Below, in pieces: positions 23,928-25,880 of a stretch of 25,880 bases of DNA; the stretch's first letter is position 1; every line of letters starts with the position of its first letter. Position numbers and translations under genes: made by a program. The notes under the pieces were generated by a model. That model was not told the DNA's origin. It was given only the letters and a program-made list of their open reading frames with translations, and ran no database searches. Source of the stretch: REEB509 sp049314555 (GTDB taxonomy: Bacteria > Pseudomonadota > Alphaproteobacteria > Caulobacterales > Aquidulcibacteraceae); the NCBI GenBank assembly GCA_049314555.1, contig JBMOEW010000040.1, positions 1 through 25,880 of the forward strand, read 5' to 3'.

Positions 23928-24785
23928 ATGCGCCCTCACCTCGCTACCGTGCCCGTCGCTTTCCTGCTCGCCGCTGGAGGGTGTGCGTCGACCCTCGATA
24001 TCGGCGAGGTGGCCGTGCGGGAAACCACGCAAGTTGCCAATGCCGCCGTCGACGCGGCCTATCGCGGCGCTGCTGTGAGTGTTGATGCAGTGCGGGAGGC
24101 TGCACGGTCGACACGCCAGGCAGCCGCGCCGCCGCAGTTTGCTCCGATCAGCGATCCGTCTGGGTTGACGGGTGGCCAGCAGCGTTCGATGCCGCAGCCG
24201 ATGTCTGCATCGGCTTCGATGGGCGCGGCGAATTCGTTGTGGCAGTCAGGGGCGCGGGCGTTCTTTGACGACCAACGGGCACGTCGGATCGGTGACATTT
24301 TGACCGTCAATATTCGGATCGCTGACCGCGCTGAGGTTTCCAATTCATCCAACCGCACGCGGTCTTCTTCCACGGATGTGGGGGTTGATTCGTTTTTAGG
24401 GCTGGAGGCCGTTCCCGGCAGCGTTTTGCCAGGTGGGTATGATCCGGGCAATTTGATCGATGCCCAAGCCAGCTCAACGGCGGCGGGAACCGGGTCGATC
24501 AACCGCGAAGAAGTGGTTGAGCTGACGGTGGCGGCGGTGGTGGTGGACACGCTGCCGAACGGGAATCTGGTGATTTCTGGGCGCCAAGAGGTCCGGATCA
24601 ACGGCGAGTTGCGGGAGTTGACCGTTGCCGGCGTGATCCGGCCGGAGGACGTGGCCTCCGACAATACCATTAGGCACGATCAAATGGCTGAAGCCCGGAT
24701 CTCTTACGGTGGGCGCGGGCAGATTTCGGCCGTGCAGAGGCCGCGCATTGGCCAACGGGTCGCCGACGCGATCAGTCCTTGGTGA
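23928..24785 (+). CDS. flgH: flagellar L-ring lipoprotein FlgH
   Basis: This 285-residue outer-membrane L-ring protein has a lipobox LLAAGGCAS (cysteine about residue 19). Residues 20-95 are an Ala-rich, probably helical extension that most FlgH proteins lack. The FlgH core begins at NSLWQSGARAFFDDQRARRIGDILTVNIR and continues with VELTVAAVVVDTLPNGNLVISGRQEVRINGELRELTVAGVIRPEDV and the C-terminal SYGGRGQISAVQRPRIGQRV. The length is above the usual 220-240 because of the extension. The stop at 24783-24785 lies 14 bases inside the convergent kinase gene. Confidence 0.95.
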   Translation: MRPHLATVPVAFLLAAGGCASTLDIGEVAVRETTQVANAAVDAAYRGAAVSVDAVREAARSTRQAAAPPQFAPISDPSGLTGGQQRSMPQPMSASASMGAANSLWQSGARAFFDDQRARRIGDILTVNIRIADRAEVSNSSNRTRSSSTDVGVDSFLGLEAVPGSVLPGGYDPGNLIDAQASSTAAGTGSINREEVVELTVAAVVVDTLPNGNLVISGRQEVRINGELRELTVAGVIRPEDVASDNTIRHDQMAEARISYGGRGQISAVQRPRIGQRVADAISPW

Positions 24786-25617
24786 GGAGGCCTAACACGT
24801 TGCGCTTGGCGTCCAACTGAATCGTGAGATCTGCGCGGTCTGGCATTTCGGTGATGATGTTGCGCGTGATGCGCTCATAATGTTGGATAAATCGCGCGAT
24901 GGCGGCGGCGTCCATGCGATGGGGTTGCGATCCCTCTGGGGCTGTTGCCCGCATCGCGTTTGTTTCTTCTTGCTCACAACGCCAGTGATGCACCACGTCA
25001 AAGCTTGGTGCCAAGAGCAAGATGAGGCCATCCAACGATGCAAAGAGATTTGCGTAGGGCCCGGCCAAAGCTGAATTTACGGCACTTCGCCATAGGCAGG
25101 TTTCATCCTCGTCTCGCTCCAAACTGTTTATGGGCTTTGTGAGCGCATTAGGTGCCTCTGACCGTGCACCGACACACCAACCTTCAAAGAGAATCACAGC
25201 TGGGTTGGCGGCGGCCGATGGCCAGGCGTCTTCAGGCAGGACATCGTCCTGAAGTTTGTCAAAGGCCCGAAGAACGCATGATTGACCCGTGCGCAACGCG
25301 GTCAAAGTCGCGTTGAGGGCTGCGAGGTCATGCGTACCGGGCGGGCCTCTTGTGGCAAAAAGGGGATGGATGTCTTTGGCGAGGGCTGCACGCGCGGCGC
25401 GGGACAGATAGTAATCGTCTAAAGCCAGGGTGAGCGTTCGATGGCTTTGTTGTTCTAGCGTCGCTGCGGCCTGCGCACAGGCAGTGGATTTGCCAGAGCC
25501 CTGCGCCCCAGCGACGCCAAAGACCAGGGGCCGGGCAGAGCGCGCTCGCAGTTCCGTGGCAATGTGGGCGGCAATTAGCGATGCGACGGCCGTGTCATGT
25601 TCTTCGCGCGCTTTCAC
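24772..25617 (-). CDS. D-glycerate 3-kinase-like P-loop kinase
   Basis: This 281-residue kinase has Walker A GAQGSGKST (about 31-39) and the family marker LDDYYLSRAARAAL, followed by HPLFATRGPPGTHD. It also has FDKLQDD, FEGWCVGA and EDETCLWRSAVNSALAG, and a late LLLAPSFDVVHHWRCEQEE. These are typical of bacterial relatives of plant GLYK, which phosphorylate D-glycerate at the 3-position. I chose GTG 25617 because ggag lies eight bases upstream and the family begins near there. The frame is open to 25806, but the extra N-terminal residues run towards the tRNA terminator and are not kinase-like. Its 3' end overlaps flgH by 14 bases. Confidence 0.8.
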   Translation of the reverse strand: MKAREEHDTAVASLIAAHIATELRARSARPLVFGVAGAQGSGKSTACAQAAATLEQQSHRTLTLALDDYYLSRAARAALAKDIHPLFATRGPPGTHDLAALNATLTALRTGQSCVLRAFDKLQDDVLPEDAWPSAAANPAVILFEGWCVGARSEAPNALTKPINSLERDEDETCLWRSAVNSALAGPYANLFASLDGLILLLAPSFDVVHHWRCEQEETNAMRATAPEGSQPHRMDAAAIARFIQHYERITRNIITEMPDRADLTIQLDAKRNVLGLLTKD

Positions 25618-25769
25618 GACTGGGTCTCCGCCGTCTCCGACCTGATGCAAGCCGGATCGTTCCCCTTCCAGCCGCTGGTTAGCCGTAGCCGCTCTGAGCA
25701 CCCTCTCGGGATGGGGCTTGGTCGTCGAGCTTGGAAACGTACTGTGCCACAGCCGGCCACAAACGAAAA

Positions 25770-25795
25770 CAGCCCCGCCAGTGACGGCGGGGCTG
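25770..25795 (-). terminator. rho-independent terminator downstream of tRNA-fMet
   Basis: A 10-bp GC-rich perfect stem (cagccccgcc with ggcggggctg, loop agtgac) is followed, reading the minus strand, by TTTTCGTTTG. It lies 32 bases after the tRNA 3' end and so ends tRNA (and probable rRNA) transcription before the kinase gene. On the plus strand no T-run follows. Confidence 0.85.
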
Positions 25796-25826
25796 CTAAT
25801 GTCCACGACTCCCCGTTTGAGGGGTA

Positions 25827-25880
25827 TGGGTGCGGGGGCAGGATTTGAACCTACGACCTTCAGGTTATGAGCCTGACGAG
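25827..25880 (-). tRNA. initiator tRNA-fMet (CAU), 3' 54 nt only
   Basis: The minus strand reads the 3' part of the D-arm, then anticodon stem TCAGG/CCTGA with loop CTCATAA (anticodon CAU), variable loop AGGTC, T-arm GTAGG-TTCAAAT-CCTGC, acceptor strand CCCCGCA, then C and encoded CCA. The sequence around the anticodon and T-arm and the A at position 72 mark the initiator rather than the elongator. The three anticodon-stem pairs are AGG:CCU, a variant known in some alphaproteobacteria, in place of GGG:CCC. The 5' end is outside the window. A position after 5S rRNA in an rRNA operon is likely but not visible. Confidence 0.9.

Overview
This is a chromosomal window from a high-GC alphaproteobacterium. 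Caulobacterales or the related Hyphomonadaceae/Maricaulaceae group seems most likely. The evidence is the flagellar layout (fliL-fliM-DUF6468/PflI-like-MgtE_N/MotE-like on one strand, divergent from flgF-flgG-flgA-flgH), a DUF3297 gene, ETF-QO divergent from a UDG/lytic transglycosylase pair, and a TPR gene next to ispE. Placement is by gene content and motifs; no database search was run. Almost every base is coding: genes overlap by 4 bp (ATGA/GTGA) or sit a few tens of bases apart, and no gap reaches 300 bases.

Region 1 (1-3144). A gene cut by the left edge encodes a cytoplasmic TIR domain, one membrane helix, a Pro/Ala/Thr-rich spacer and an OmpA-like peptidoglycan-binding domain. It lies just downstream of a small DUF6438-like lipoprotein gene on the same strand. 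I consider this the most unusual object in the window. It is followed by a DUF3297 gene, a TrmN6-like methyltransferase and a DUF2007 protein; the last two form a minus-strand pair with a 4-bp overlap.

Region 2 (3159-14098). This is isoprenoid, quinone and envelope housekeeping. A polyprenyl diphosphate synthase converges on a long minus-strand operon that reads, in transcription order, ETF-QO, TPR protein A, TPR protein B, ispE, MraY/WecA-family transferase. Three of its four junctions are 4-bp overlaps or a 15-bp gap. TPR A and B look like an old tandem duplication. Divergent from this operon are a uracil-DNA glycosylase, with only two of the four usual cluster cysteines, and a soluble-type lytic transglycosylase.

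Region 3 (14062-21548, minus strand). A flagellar motor operon reads fliL, fliM, PflI-like, MotE-like, then a 1096-residue exported beta/TPR protein, and possibly on into a TIGR04283/TIGR04282 pair of transferase genes. The last gene of that pair overlaps the lytic transglycosylase tail to tail.

Region 4 (21549-25880). The fliL/flgF divergent region carries a well-matched sigma-54 promoter for flgF and an upstream palindrome that could be an enhancer (FlbD/ftr-type) site. The distal-rod and L-ring genes flgF, flgG, flgA and flgH follow. flgH converges with a D-glycerate 3-kinase-like gene. The right edge holds the 3' two-thirds of an initiator tRNA(fMet) on the minus strand with its own terminator; in this class of bacteria that is commonly the last element of an rRNA operon, which would lie beyond the edge.
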